NCBI GenBank assembly: GCA_047495785.1
Contig: JBLDXI010000003.1
Location: 3,162,001 to 3,226,000 of the forward strand
Length of the DNA stretch: 64,000 nucleotides
DNA from: Lepidodermella squamata
Taxonomy: Eukaryota; Gastrotricha
Direction of reading: 5' to 3'
Positions within the stretch are counted from its first letter, which is position 1. Each line of letters opens with the position of its first letter. Positions 1 through 11,700 of the stretch are shown in pieces. The notes beneath the pieces were generated by a model that worked only from the letters and a program-made list of their open reading frames with translations, was not told the DNA's origin and ran no database searches. The translations under genes were made by a program, and so were the position numbers.

Positions 1-1167
1 TGATCTGCCGACCAATGAGCACAGGTAAGGTTCTCTACCAAATTTCTAGGGTCTAAAATATATTAAGGGCTAGTGTAGAAGATGGAAATGTTGCCGAAAG
101 GGGGATATAGGTAAGGGTCTCCCCTTATATCGCTCAAGTTTCCGCAGGGGCCAGGGAAAAAATCATAAGGGTCCCCCCTGTGGTTAGGCTTCGAGCCCGA
201 GGGCTCGAAGCAGGGACAATCCCCCCCCGTCCCCCCACCATCTTCGGCACTGTTAAGGGCGCCCTAAATTATATCAAAAAATTATATAAAAGGATCAATG
301 TCGAGTTCCTAGACAGTTGATATCGGAAAAATCCCTGATTTTTTCGTAAAATCGATACTTGTAATCGATATCGGCCCTGCTGGCTGACACTCATATCGAT
401 AAGAACGCGAAACATCGAGATCTATCGGTTGGGAATGATAAAAAATGACATTTTAGTAAAGACATGAAACGTTTACGTTGGGGAAATTTAGAGCTGGAAC
501 CCTAATTTTGGGGTGGGCACACCCGCATTTCAACCTTCTTTTTCTACAATTCAGAGTTCCAAATCATTGGCTTTGGGGTTTCTATTTATCATTTAAATCT
601 CACTGCTTCGATTATTCGAAATCTCATTGATAGATCTTTTTGCCATCCTTCATAGGCTGCGATGCTAGCTCCGAGAGTGCAATGCCGTTGGATAAAAGCT
701 TCCCTACCAGGCTAGCATGTCAAAAGGCTATAAAATCGTTCTTCATCGTCAACATGACTGAATCTATCTTGAACTTCGACGAAGCTAACCGGCTTTGCAT
801 TCAATCATTCGGCCAGCTCGCCACGATAAAAACAGCGCAGGAACAAAACACATTGAGGGGAATGATTTCAAACTACGGCTATCCCATTCAAGGCGGCTGG
901 GTTGGGCTTAAACTGGTTGCAAATCTCCAGAAATACGGCTGGGTTGACGGGACATTTTTCGGCGACATCACGGATCGCCAATGGGGTGGAACTGATGCGG
1001 CTGACGAACCGACCAACCTTAAACCGTGTGGCGTCTACAGATTCTACCCGCCATTCAAAACATTCCCACAGGGCTACTACCTCGACGACGTAGATTGCGC
1101 CCTGCCGGGGCCGAATATCGCATTCTGCGAGACTTTTAACGCGGGTTTTAAGAATAATGAGCACTGA
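1..1167 (+). CDS. C-type lectin domain protein, 3' end (partial)
   Basis: The window opens inside a gene. Bases 1-24 are the end of a short linker exon (ICRPMSTG) followed by a GTAAGG donor. The terminal exon is 656-1167 and encodes one CTLD with the QLATIK, GGWVGLK and CGVYRFYPP blocks and a final DVDC...FCET, ending in TGA. The linker and CTLD pair match the last two exons of the five-CTLD gene ending at 14486, so this is the tail of a tandem paralogue whose front lies left of the window. The EPT triplet sits where mannose-type CTLDs carry EPN, so calcium-sugar binding is uncertain. Probably secreted. Confidence 0.85.
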
Positions 1168-2603
1168 GCGAGTAACTGTTCTAAAGATTTTCCAAATGTT
1201 ATTATTATTTATTTCTCGTGTTATTCGCGAGTAAAATTTGAAGGACATTTTTTCGTTTCTTTCCATATTACCGTAATGCGGGGTAAAAGAATAGGTATTA
1301 TCTCTGATAATCCCAATTTTTCCGAGGAATATTTTAACTTTCAGCTAATACATTTTTTGTCGGTCATCAAATTGTTCTGGCTTTCCACGGCTGCCTACAC
1401 CATCAAATATATGCAGTTCGGGTTATCACAAGGTTATCACATTTGATTCAGGCTCAGTTGAACATGTGAGAAGATTCGTCATGATGATGCAGGATGCAGG
1501 ATGCCTGAAAGACGAATTTACGTCTCATGGCCAGAAAGTTTTTAGAAAAATTCACAAAATCACGAGAAGAGTAATCAAGCATGTCACCCTGTTAATGGGA
1601 TTAAAGCAATCCGGAGAAATTCTGTCCAACCGGGTAAAATACCGAAAATTACCGAACCAGTTACCAGCGGGGTTTAACCGGGTTTTCCTGAAATTTTTTT
1701 ATTTCTTCGGTTAAATCGCAGATATTCTCAGATCGCAGATATTGAATATTCTCTCGGTAGGTTTAATTAAAAAAATTAATTGAATTTTCTACAAAAATTT
1801 CCAAATTAAAAAATAGTTGCGCAACCACGTCTGGGACACGCTATATTCTAAAGACTCTTATGCCATCGACAATATCAATATTAGGTAATGGGGCAATTTA
1901 TTGCTATTTGAAATATTTTTTGATGATTAATGGCGATGATTAACATATTTTCGTTGAATCACCAAAATCGAGTGACAAGTAAGGTTGGGGCCCTTAAGCT
2001 TCACTTCTCCACCACCAATTTTGACTCGTCAACCGCCTTATCGCGCGGATTTGCTTCGAAATCGGCCGTCATTAGCAATCAGGGCCATTTTTGTAACAAA
2101 ACACATCAAACTGCGTCGAATTTGCATCATCTGGATACGATAGACAGCGATTTAAATGAATGGCTCGGTTGATACGGCTCAGTGTCATTCAAAATTGCAT
2201 GTTCTATATTATTTTTCGTCTCGACGTTGCAATAGAATTTTGAAAAACGGACATGGGCGTTTTTCTTGGTTGTGGTTATAGTTCATTAGGTGGAAAATGA
2301 ATCTCGGTGGCCTGGCTCACGTCTAAAATTAGTGTAAATCCTGGCGTCTTTTCTACGCCCTGTTGTTTTGATTTTTTGTTCAATTTAAATCGTAAGCATT
2401 CTATCAGAAAAAACATATAGCGTGTGCCATTTTTCGATTGTAACATGACAAATCGGGCTGCTCGGTGTGAAACACGCGCCTCATCAAATGTTTTTCCACG
2501 TATTTTTCGTATCTATTGACATATTGAGATTACAAATTTCAGCTATAAATGAATTACGTCTGAATTCAGTAGCAATCGCGGTCCCAAATAACGTATAAAC
2601 TAG
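1168..2603. other. intergenic region between CTLD gene and astacin-like gene
   Basis: No convincing exon is seen. Just after the CTLD stop is a 3'UTR segment (about 1157-1202) that recurs at 14831-14872 and, in part, at 14490-14530. The rest is AT-rich with only short, frame-inconsistent open stretches. The promoter of the astacin-like gene must lie here, but I recognise no clear element. Confidence 0.5.
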
Positions 2604-5600
2604 ATGCATTTACGCGTATTGTTCGTTATTTTATGGTTAACGAACTCTGCCGGGGTTCAGGCCATCCCTGCGGCTGCGCAACTGTGGCCAGACGTGGTGA
2701 ATTACATTGTCGATGTCGAAAAGCTTGGTAAGTTATTAGTTCCAATTTATCTCACGGTCTTACTTTCAGCGAAACCAATTTTGATACAATTTTTTTGACC
2801 CGGAATTGCGTTTTCACGCCTTCTGAAAAATCCTTTAAAACTTTGCGTGGTTTTTATTACAAGGCCTGGCAATCACATACAGTGAGGTACACTGAACAAA
2901 TCACATACGGTACAGTGAGGTTATTTCTGAATTTGACGCCGAGCTTGCCAAGTCTCGTGAACTCGAGATTTTCGGCCTGAAAAAGGATCATTGCAAGGTG
3001 TTCACGAGACTTGACAAGCTCGGTGTCAAAAAATGCGATCGTTGGCAAGACGTCAATTTTTTCACGGAAGAGAATTGATCGGTTAGTAGCTAGTAGCTCA
3101 GAAATTTCTAAGATCGAAATGTCTCAAGAACAGGTGAACAAATTGTCAATTCACGTTTCGCCCAGGTGAGATCGAATTTTCAGCTGTCAAACTGGACGGT
3201 TTGGGAGGAGTACCCTAATTCGACGCGCTGAATCCGAATCTGCAATTAAAACAGGGGGTCGACAGTTTTCGTAGGGCCGATTCACCGGTCGATTTCAGAA
3301 ATAATCAGTCTGGAGCGTAATTTTAATTTCACGAAATTATTCGAAAATGACATTTTTCGACACTTCACTTTTTGTGCCAAGTTTTGAAATTTGGTTCCGC
3401 AATACAAGACATTTTTGTTTGTTTTAAATTAATTGAAATTATATTATTTATCAAGGTGCGACTGTCTATGATAATATCAAGGCGGCTATCAACTTGTGGC
3501 AGGAAAATACCTGCATTACCTTCACAGACTTGGCTGTGCCGTTATCGAGCTTCGACCGTTCAACTCCTAACGTCATGATATTCGCGCCGGGTGTGCCGGG
3601 GTAAAAAATATTTTTTTTATCAAGAAATGGAATATGATATTTTTTATCTTCAGCTGTTTTACCAAAGTCGGTATGACCGATCCGCCATTTTACATCGTCA
3701 TGGGTCCGAGTTGCTACTATCAGGTATGATTAGTTGTTGCGAGCAGACATTTTAAATTTTTGAAAATATTTCAAGATTCCCGAGATTGCTGCTTTGATTG
3801 GACGAGCTCTTGGCTTGGTAAACATTTTAATCCAATAATTTCTTATTTTATTGATCCATTTTATTTCGCAGAACTATGAACACGTTAGAGCAGATCGTGA
3901 CCAGTACATCACAGTTAACCCAAGTGCCATAGTAGTGTAAGGTTTTTTCGACAAATCTAAACAATTTCGATTACCGGCTTTGTATTTTCAGACAGTCTCG
4001 ACCGTTATTTGACATTGACCCGACTGATAATAACTACGGCACGCCTTATGACTACGAATCGATAACTCATCCGATTTATAATTGGCAAAGCATCGATCGC
4101 ATGACTCCAACAATGAATACTAATGATATCAGACTTCTCTATAACTTGGGACAACGGCAGTTTGTCTCCTTTTTAGACTACAAGAAAATCAATCTTCATT
4201 ACAAGTGTAAAGGTATGATTTATTAAGCATCATTATACGACTACTATTTTAGGTGAGAAACCGTGTGTTCTCCGATTGGTTCATGCAAATGTGACGCAGG
4301 CGATTCAAACGAGCATTGCTCTTAAAAATCGATTGTTTTTGCCACAATCACACGCGATTTTGAGTGAATTTTCACATCGCGTGAATCGCCAGCTTCTCAT
4401 TAGTGACCGAACCAATCTCGAAATTCGCGCTGAATCCCGCCTAAAAAGTTTTCACATGAAATTCCTTACCTTAATCAGGAGTAACTTGAAGGTTTAGGAA
4501 TTACAAACCATATGTGAGGAAAGTGACTTTTTCTTCATTTTCCCACCTGATTTTGGACTGGTAGCGGAACAATGCCATTTTTTATGAAAGAGAATTGAGG
4601 AGGAGCAGGATGGGTTGTTTTTCGGGCCTAGAAAATCAGGGAAATAATATATAAATTGGAAATTTTCAGGACAAGTGGGTGCCGATGCCCAATGACAATG
4701 ATAAATTTGATTTTTCGCCTTGGTTTTATTGAAAAAGGTTGAAGGAAACCTCATATAGTACAGTTTTATTGAAACGAGCAGAAAGTATCTTCGTTTTTAA
4801 TTTTCAAGATTCGTTTGCCTGGCGACAGTTAAAGGCAGTATTATAGCTTGGGTTAAAAATTTCAAAACAGTCGGAATTCGGGTTGACCATCAGGATTAGG
4901 GAGCTTTTAAGTAACATTTCGAGAGACACAACTTTTAGCAAAAATTGGCTGAAAATCAGGAAATTTCTAAATGCTTTGTTTTGTGCTACCGATGGAAAGC
5001 TGGCCTTCCAGGCAACCAGGTGATTTAACTCTTTAGCCTTATTTCTATATGAGCGCAAGAAAACCAAAAAGGCGGATAGTAAAATTTCCAAAGTTAGCCA
5101 GCGCTACGGTAACCGAAATTTCCCCGCGTTAAGGTTTATATTTAATAAATTCAAGGGATTTAATTCAATTTAAAACGGTGGATGTATTTTCAGAGAAGAA
5201 GTGTGCTGACACCGACAGAGAATGTGTAAACAACGGCTATCAGGACCCGAAGGTGTGCAATACATGCAAATGCCCGTTTGGATTTACGGGATCTTTCTGT
5301 GAGAATTTACTCACCAGTAATTTACCTTGCGGTGGCGAGATTAAGATGACACCTTGTTCCACGTTTACCTTCACTTTGCCAACATCTCAATATAATCCTG
5401 GCTCTTGTTATTGGAACATCTCTACGGTAACAGTATTTAGCCTTTGACAAGTCGATATTCAGCAGATTTTATTCTTCGCAGACTGGCAACGGCCTGGTAC
5501 TCGCGCTTGAGGACAGGCCGGAACTAGCGGGCTACAACTCGAGTAAGATATTTGGTTTTCATAGATTTTCAAGCCAATTATTCTGTTGCCACAGATCTGT

Positions 5601-8328
5601 GCTGGAGCTTTCTCGAGATGCGAACCGATGATTTTTCGGTGCCAACGAACAAGTTAGTTTTCTCACATTTAATGCCATGAAAAATTTAACTAATTTAAAA
5701 CTAATTTTACTGATTTTACTAATGTTTACTAATCTAGAATGTGCGAGAAGACTGTTACTGCTGGGCGCATGTTTGAAACGAATAACCAGATTGCTGTTTT
5801 GGGATTCCGCCTTGACCCCACAGCCACCGATACGTCCATCAAGCGGATGGCCGGTTTTACATTCGTCCTTTACTCACCCTGTGGCGGTCCATGGGCGACT
5901 GGACTAACTCGTGAATGTCGAATAACCAGCTCGGGCTACGACTACGAAGGCAGCGCTACTACGACCGCCTCTGGGAAAGCGTGCATTTCTTGGACGCTGA
6001 TCCCTGGGCTACAGGCCATAAATTTTCCAAAAATGGACATTCTAGCATCGGCTAAGACTTGTAGAAACCCTATAAATCGCCCGAATATGTACTGCCAAAC
6101 TGATGTACCTACCAACACATCGCCGGGTTGGGAGAATTGCCAGCAGGTGCCTACATGCGGTACGTTGAATTTTACATCGTTTGAAATCGATCACGTAATA
6201 TATGTTTCAAAAATAGAGCCATGGACGAGATGCATCAGCAAAGCATCGCTGGCACTTATCGGATGTCGACAAGTCAATCGACCAGGCTGTCTTCCAACCG
6301 AAACTGAAGTGAGTCGGAAAGTGAAATGACCTTTAACCAGTGAAGAGTGGGATTTGGCGAAATGTTTGACAAGGGGAGGTTGAGATTCCGTTTTTAAGAG
6401 CAATGAAAGAGGAGTCGAATGATATCCAAACGAGGCTGTTAGCCGTAAATGCTGCTGAGACAAAAGACTGAGATAATAGGCGGAAAATTTAAATTTTAGA
6501 AAAGTTTTATACATACCTTTTTTTAGTATTATTCATTTCTATTACCACACGCTCATTCAATTTTTTGGTTCTATGCAAACGAAAATAGGGCAACAAAAAT
6601 AGAGCAAGGGCTTTAGAGCAAAACGACAAATGAGCAACTTTTATATTTAATTTTATCGCGAAAATTACGCAACGAAAAAAAGAGCAAAATGAAATTGGAG
6701 CAAAACGAAAAAAGAGCAAATTTTATTTTTACAATAAATAAGAGCTGAAATTAATTATTAAATTTGCTCTTCTGTCATAATTTGCGAAATTGGCGAAAAA
6801 GAGCAAAATGACAGAAGAGCAAATTTAATAATTAATTTCAGCTCTTATTTATTGTAAAAATAAAATTTTCTCTTTTTTCGTTTTGCTCTAATTTCATTTT
6901 GCTCTTTTCACATTTTGCTCTTTTTCTCTAATTTCGCTAATTTCGCTCTAATTTCGCTGCTCTAATGTTACAGTCATAATAATTAATTAAACTTGCTCTT
7001 TTGTCGTTTTGCTCTAATTTCGTTTAACTCTTATATCGTTGCTCTTAAGTCATTGCTTTATTTTCGTTGCTCAATTAGCATGGCACCAATTGTTTTACTG
7101 ATTGGTTTTATTCGATTTTTTTTAATTCTGAATATTCTGAAATGAGATATCTTACTAAATATTCAACAATTTGGATAGATTTATTCGGCAATATTATTAT
7201 TGGGGTTAATGTCTTTCAAGGTGGATAACATAGAGTTCTAACGCTTGGAAATTTAAAAACTGGTTCAGGGCGTAATGAAAGACAGTAATTGATAAGTCGA
7301 TTTCCTGGAAAATTCGCCAATCTCTACTTTTCACCTGTTATAACGGTCAGCTGTAATACAATTCATAATGGCTTATTTCCCGATATAGTTGACCCCTCTC
7401 GATACCAAAGCCAAACTACGCTATTACCTGAGATCAGCCGACTGCTTGGCAGGCGTTAGTAACTTCGTTGACCATTTTTTCTGATTTTTCTAAATTCCAG
7501 CTATATTCAGAGCGCACGTTGCTGCTTCGACCAAGGTAACAATAAATATTGGGCCCAGTCTGCCGAATACAGTTGCGGCGATGGCAATCTCGATGTTTGT
7601 TTCATACTTGTCACTTCCATTAAGCCAAATTAATATTATTTTCTCAGGTCGGAATTTTCAATTTGTACGGCTCTTTCGAGTCGAATTATAGAGATGCTCT
7701 AAAAGTCTGCAAACCAAATGTTAGTTCGCCACTTATTTTTCGATCACGTTCTAGCAATTTTCCCCAATTTTTCAGGTCCCTGTAAAACGCTGTATTGGTT
7801 ACGACTTGTACAATCCGACTTGCGTTCCGACTACTTCGCCGTGCCCTCCTCAATCCGTAATAAATTTTCGAAAATTGATCAACAACAAATTTTATGATTT
7901 GTTTTTTCCAATTTTTTTTATTAGGGCGTTGAAAGCACTTTTAGCAAGATTGACGGATGCACATTGGGAGTAAGTGATGACGAAGCGCTGAAATATATTG
8001 TAATATTGTTTCAAGGAGGAAGTGCGGTACTGCGCGATGAAATCGGGAGGATTCCGGTGCATTACAGACCCATGCGATCCAGAGCAGGAAACTGAAGTCT
8101 GTGGATTGTTTTACAATATGATAGCCGAATTGTGCATAATGCTACTATATTTTTAGATAGAGATCTTCACAGGTTCTCCGTACTTCGCATTCAATTACGA
8201 GCGTTGCCTCAATTACGTAAGGGTCTAAATATTTGATTCACTGAAATTGAGGATCCAGCATTAAATTTAAGCTTTCTGGCGGTCATTTCCCCAACGCAAA
8301 ATTACGGATTCGTGAAAAATATCAATAA
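2604..8328 (+). CDS. Pseudo-astacin with EGF, CUB and kringle domains, secreted
   Basis: Eighteen exons: 2604-2727, 3456-3600, 3654-3723, 3776-3817, 3872-3936, 3992-4212, 5194-5426, 5482-5542, 5595-5652, 5738-6159, 6217-6308, 7511-7594, 7648-7719, 7776-7856, 7925-7969, 8016-8096, 8157-8216, 8272-8328. They sum to 671 codons in one frame. Order: signal peptide (about 1-20), astacin fold, EGF (GYQDPKVCNTCKCP...), CUB, kringle (YEGSATTTASGKACISW, CRNP, then Cys pairs), and a Cys-rich tail. The zinc site HExxHxxGxxHE reads ALIGRALGLNYE, so all three histidines and the catalytic Glu are gone; the Met-turn SIMHY is SITHP. There is no prodomain. The family is a secreted metalloprotease; this copy should be inactive and may act as a binding or decoy protein. 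Junctions 4212/5194 and 6308/7511 are least certain. Confidence 0.75.
2931..3032. repeat. Inverted repeat hairpin in intron 1
   Basis: Arms of roughly 28 bases around 2933-2962 (GACGCCGAGCTTGCCAAGTC...) and 2999-3027 (the near-exact reverse complement) are separated by about 40 bases. It lies inside the first intron of the astacin-like gene and is probably a small foldback or MITE remnant. Confidence 0.7.
6585..7080. repeat. Palindromic repeat of GAGCAAAA words (family C)
   Basis: This intronic block consists of repeats of a short word like GAGCAAAAYGAAAAA and, further on, its reverse complement. At its centre, arms of about 60 bases (around 6717-6777 and 6808-6868) are nearly perfect inverted repeats with a loop of about 30 bases. 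It lies in the 1.2 kb intron between exons 6217-6308 and 7511-7594 of the astacin-like gene. Confidence 0.85.
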
Positions 8329-8595
8329 CAAAAAGTGTCAGGCTCGCTAATTGAAATTGACGCAGGTGAAACTATACGAAATAATGAGACAGGCGGGGCA
8401 TAATCGTAGAAAAAACTCGAGATTCTAAGGAAGATAACAAACTCGAAAAACTTTGGAAAATCTAGCGCGGGAGCATCAAATTTAGTGCTGGAAGCTAGAG
8501 CCCCAAAGTCGTTTATATTTATTACGTTAATTAATTCTTAATTATAATTCTTAATTTTTAAAAACCTTACTATTGTCTGGACGATTTTAAATTAG
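8329..8595. other. spacer between astacin-like and CTLD genes
   Basis: No exon recognised. The next recognisable coding unit on its 3' side is a CTLD linker exon that normally follows a CTLD, but no CTLD is found here, so one may have been lost. Confidence 0.4.
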
Positions 8596-8653
8596 GTTGG
8601 CTATGTCCGCTGTATTTCGTGAGGAAGCACTAGTTGTCGGCTGGCTGAAAGAG
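8596..8653 (+). pseudogene. CTLD linker exon with in-frame stop
   Basis: Flanked by ATTAG and GTCTAA. It reads VGYVRCIS-stop-GSTSCRLAERG. Every other linker in this cluster has the same shape (for example GYVRCVNS...ARCATADLG and GWIRCRNI...CRPMSAG), and the phase-1 end joins exactly to the CTLD exon at 8708. The TGA at 8620-8622 therefore breaks a recognisable module. It is either a dead exon left by a deletion, or it marks the whole downstream gene as a pseudogene. Confidence 0.6.
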
Positions 8654-8707
8654 GTCTAAATTTCTTGGAAATATCCCGATTTCCAGCTTAAATTTTTGCA
8701 AATTTAG

Positions 8708-11700
8708 GGTGTATCAACTTTTTTGAAAAACAGATGCCTCCATTTAGGACTTTCCTGACGAATGCAGACTGCGTAAACGCCCCGAAGCAATTCTTTGGAA
8801 TTTCATTCTCGAAGCCGATCGGTACTTGGGAAGAAGCCGCTGTATTATGCGAAGCCGCCAATGGCCAGCTGGCTACTGTCAAGAATGTATACGAGGGAAA
8901 CTGGCTCCGCGACGTCATATATGGGAAAGGCTTTGATTCAGGCTGGGTTGGATTGAAAGCTGGCGATGACATGGTTTTCAGCAAGTGGGTCGATTCATCG
9001 CCATTCGAGCCGTACGACACCCAGTGGCTGCCTGGGTTTCCATCGTTGCAGCCCGGCTTTCAGTGTGCCTACTATTTCGCCACGGACGGTACTATCGTCA
9101 TGAATAACACTCGTTGCAACGATGCGAAAATTAAAAATGCGTTTTGTGAGACTTACGGTAACTTGCAAGCGATTCCCAGCAGTGATGGAGAGCATATACG
9201 CTGTCTTAAATCAACCGATGGTTCTGTTCGTTGCGTTCCGAAAACACAAGGCTTGTTTCCTTTTTTACAGTAACGTAGGGTAACTTAACGGGTGGAACCA
9301 GGTTCTTAAGGGTTAAAATTCAGAAAATTTTGAAAATTTTGAACAAAGGTGTGGAAGATTATTTTTTATAGATCTGCTAATTTTGGCGATTTTTCAAATT
9401 CGTGGTCAGACTTTTCAGCAGTGTCATTTCAGCAAATGAGGGTCAAATCAGCAGTGACTTTTTCATCAATGACACCTTGTCAGTAGAAAACTCGGCAGAC
9501 CGTCATAATAGCAAATAGGTACCCAAAACAGCAAACGCGACAAAACAGCACATTTTTCATTTTCGACATAACAGCATCTGTAACATGGTAAGTTTTCGCT
9601 GTTTTGTCGCATTCGCTGTTCTGCAAGTTGCTGTTTTGTCGCCGTACCATTGAGGCAAAATAGTCATAATAGCAAAGTAAAATAGACACCCGTAACCCAA
9701 TACTTAGGAAAATTTAGCCTTAGCAAATACCCAAAACAGCAAACGCGGCATAACAGCAAATTTCTAACTTACGACATAACAGCAGAAACACGATGCATCT
9801 TTTACTTTTAAGTTTTCGCTGTTATGTCGCAAAATAAAAAATTTGCTGTTTTGTCGCATTCGCTGTTCTGCGCAGTTGCTGTTTTGTCGCCGTACCGAAA
9901 ATTCATAATAATCAACTTTTAGTTATTAAAGCCCAGAATGTTTTCGGAAAATATTTTCATTTTTCTTTCCCTATTGACACGTGATTTTCCGTAAGAGAAA
10001 AATTCGGGGATTAAGAATCTGAAAACCGCATATTTTTATCGTCTACCGTTATTGAGATATTCCAGTGTCAATTTGTCACGTGACCTTACCTTTTGTCACA
10101 CCTTGACGATTATCTCAAGAACGGTGATAGATAGGAAGCCGCTCTCAAAGAAAAAGTTCATCAGCGTGATGAGATCTATCTAGAAATGCATTCAGCTGGG
10201 TCATAGGGGATACTTCGCGCAAAATATCTCAATTTCGATTCCAATCTTAAATTTTTTAAATCAAAAATATGTAAACTTGACTTTTCTAAACACTGCACTC
10301 TCGACAACTAAATTTAAATACATTTTCTACCTAATTTCTCTATGATTTTGATATATCATATTGACTACTACACGGTTCAGAGTTAGTGGCCTGCGGGTCC
10401 TTCTGTATCCTCGAATCTTTTTTACTGCTTAATTCCCCTGATGAATTTATTTTTCGAAATAAAATAATAATAATAATAATAAATCGATTTTGAGGACACT
10501 TTAGTGCAGTTTGGTGACAGTCCCAAAAAACGGCTCCTAGCTCATCACCAAGCCTACGAGACACTGGTCATTTATCCGTTTTCCCCGAATTTATACGATT
10601 TCCCAGCGCGGAGATATGCCTTTTAGACACCCTGGGGTTGTAGTCACCCTACAGGATTTTTTAAAAATAGGGTAGCAGGAAAAGATGCCGTTGGGCTTTA
10701 ATGGCATATTTAATTTAAATAATCCCTGAAGACACAAGTGAGCAGTGAAATTTCAGCAGCGACAAATGAGCAAGTGACACTACGTCAATTTTTATTTAAA
10801 TTCTTTATTATTGTTAAAATTGTATTAAAAATTTTAGCAATAATAATTATGGCGACAACATGTTTTCTGTTTTATATTTCGCCTTTTCATAACCAATTAC
10901 TTATAGTCTCCAAGGTTACCTTGCCTACGATTGCCCAACAAAATTAGTTGAAACGTTTGATAATTTCCAGACTGTGCTATTGGCGAAATTCAGATGCCGA
11001 AAAAGTCTTTCCTGAAGAAATCAGACTGCGAAAATGCCGTGAAACGGTTCTACGGATTGAACGATGATATATGGGCCATCGACACCTTCGACGCAGGTAT
11101 ATAGCATACATATTATTATCAAAGCGAATGAGTTGTAATTATGACGAAATTCAAGCTAAAGCCCGATGCGAGTCTGCGGGCGGCCAGTTGGCGACAATAA
11201 AAAGCGCCGCAGAACTGGAACTGGTACGTGGCGTTATTAGTACCAATGCGTTACTCGGTTACGATTACACATCGGGCTGGATCGGCTTTAATAATGGCCG
11301 CTGGATTGACGGCACAGCCTTCACGCTTTTCGACGGTCTTATCGGGCGTGATGTGAACCGTATGTTTGCTCTTGCAGTTTAGCAATTGAAATTTTAATTT
11401 TGATTTTCTTGAAGATGACGGGAGTGTAACTAAGCCATGTGCTGCAATGACGTTTTTCGAGTCTTACTATGCGTTCCCTGGTGACTTTTACATGACCGAT
11501 ATATCGTGCACACCGGCGCCTAGTGTTTATTATGCAGCAATATGCGAGACATTTGATGCCCCTATAAATGTGAGGAATATTTTCATATTGCAAAATTTTA
11601 CTTGGGAATATTATTTTAGGTCACGGGTTATGTGAGGTGCGTCAACTCTCCGAATTCGTTTTTCAGTGGAGCGCGATGCGCAACTGCTGATTTGGGTAAG

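Noticed and set aside
868-1266. Minus-strand open frame opposite the CTLD exon
   Set aside because: Shadow frame of a clear CTLD exon with matching paralogues.
2795-3048. Short open frames in astacin intron 1
   Set aside because: They lie across an inverted-repeat hairpin on both strands and join to neither exon in frame.
6585-7080. CRISPR-like array
   Set aside because: The words are too short, variable and palindromic, have no unique spacers of constant length, and the DNA is an animal intron.
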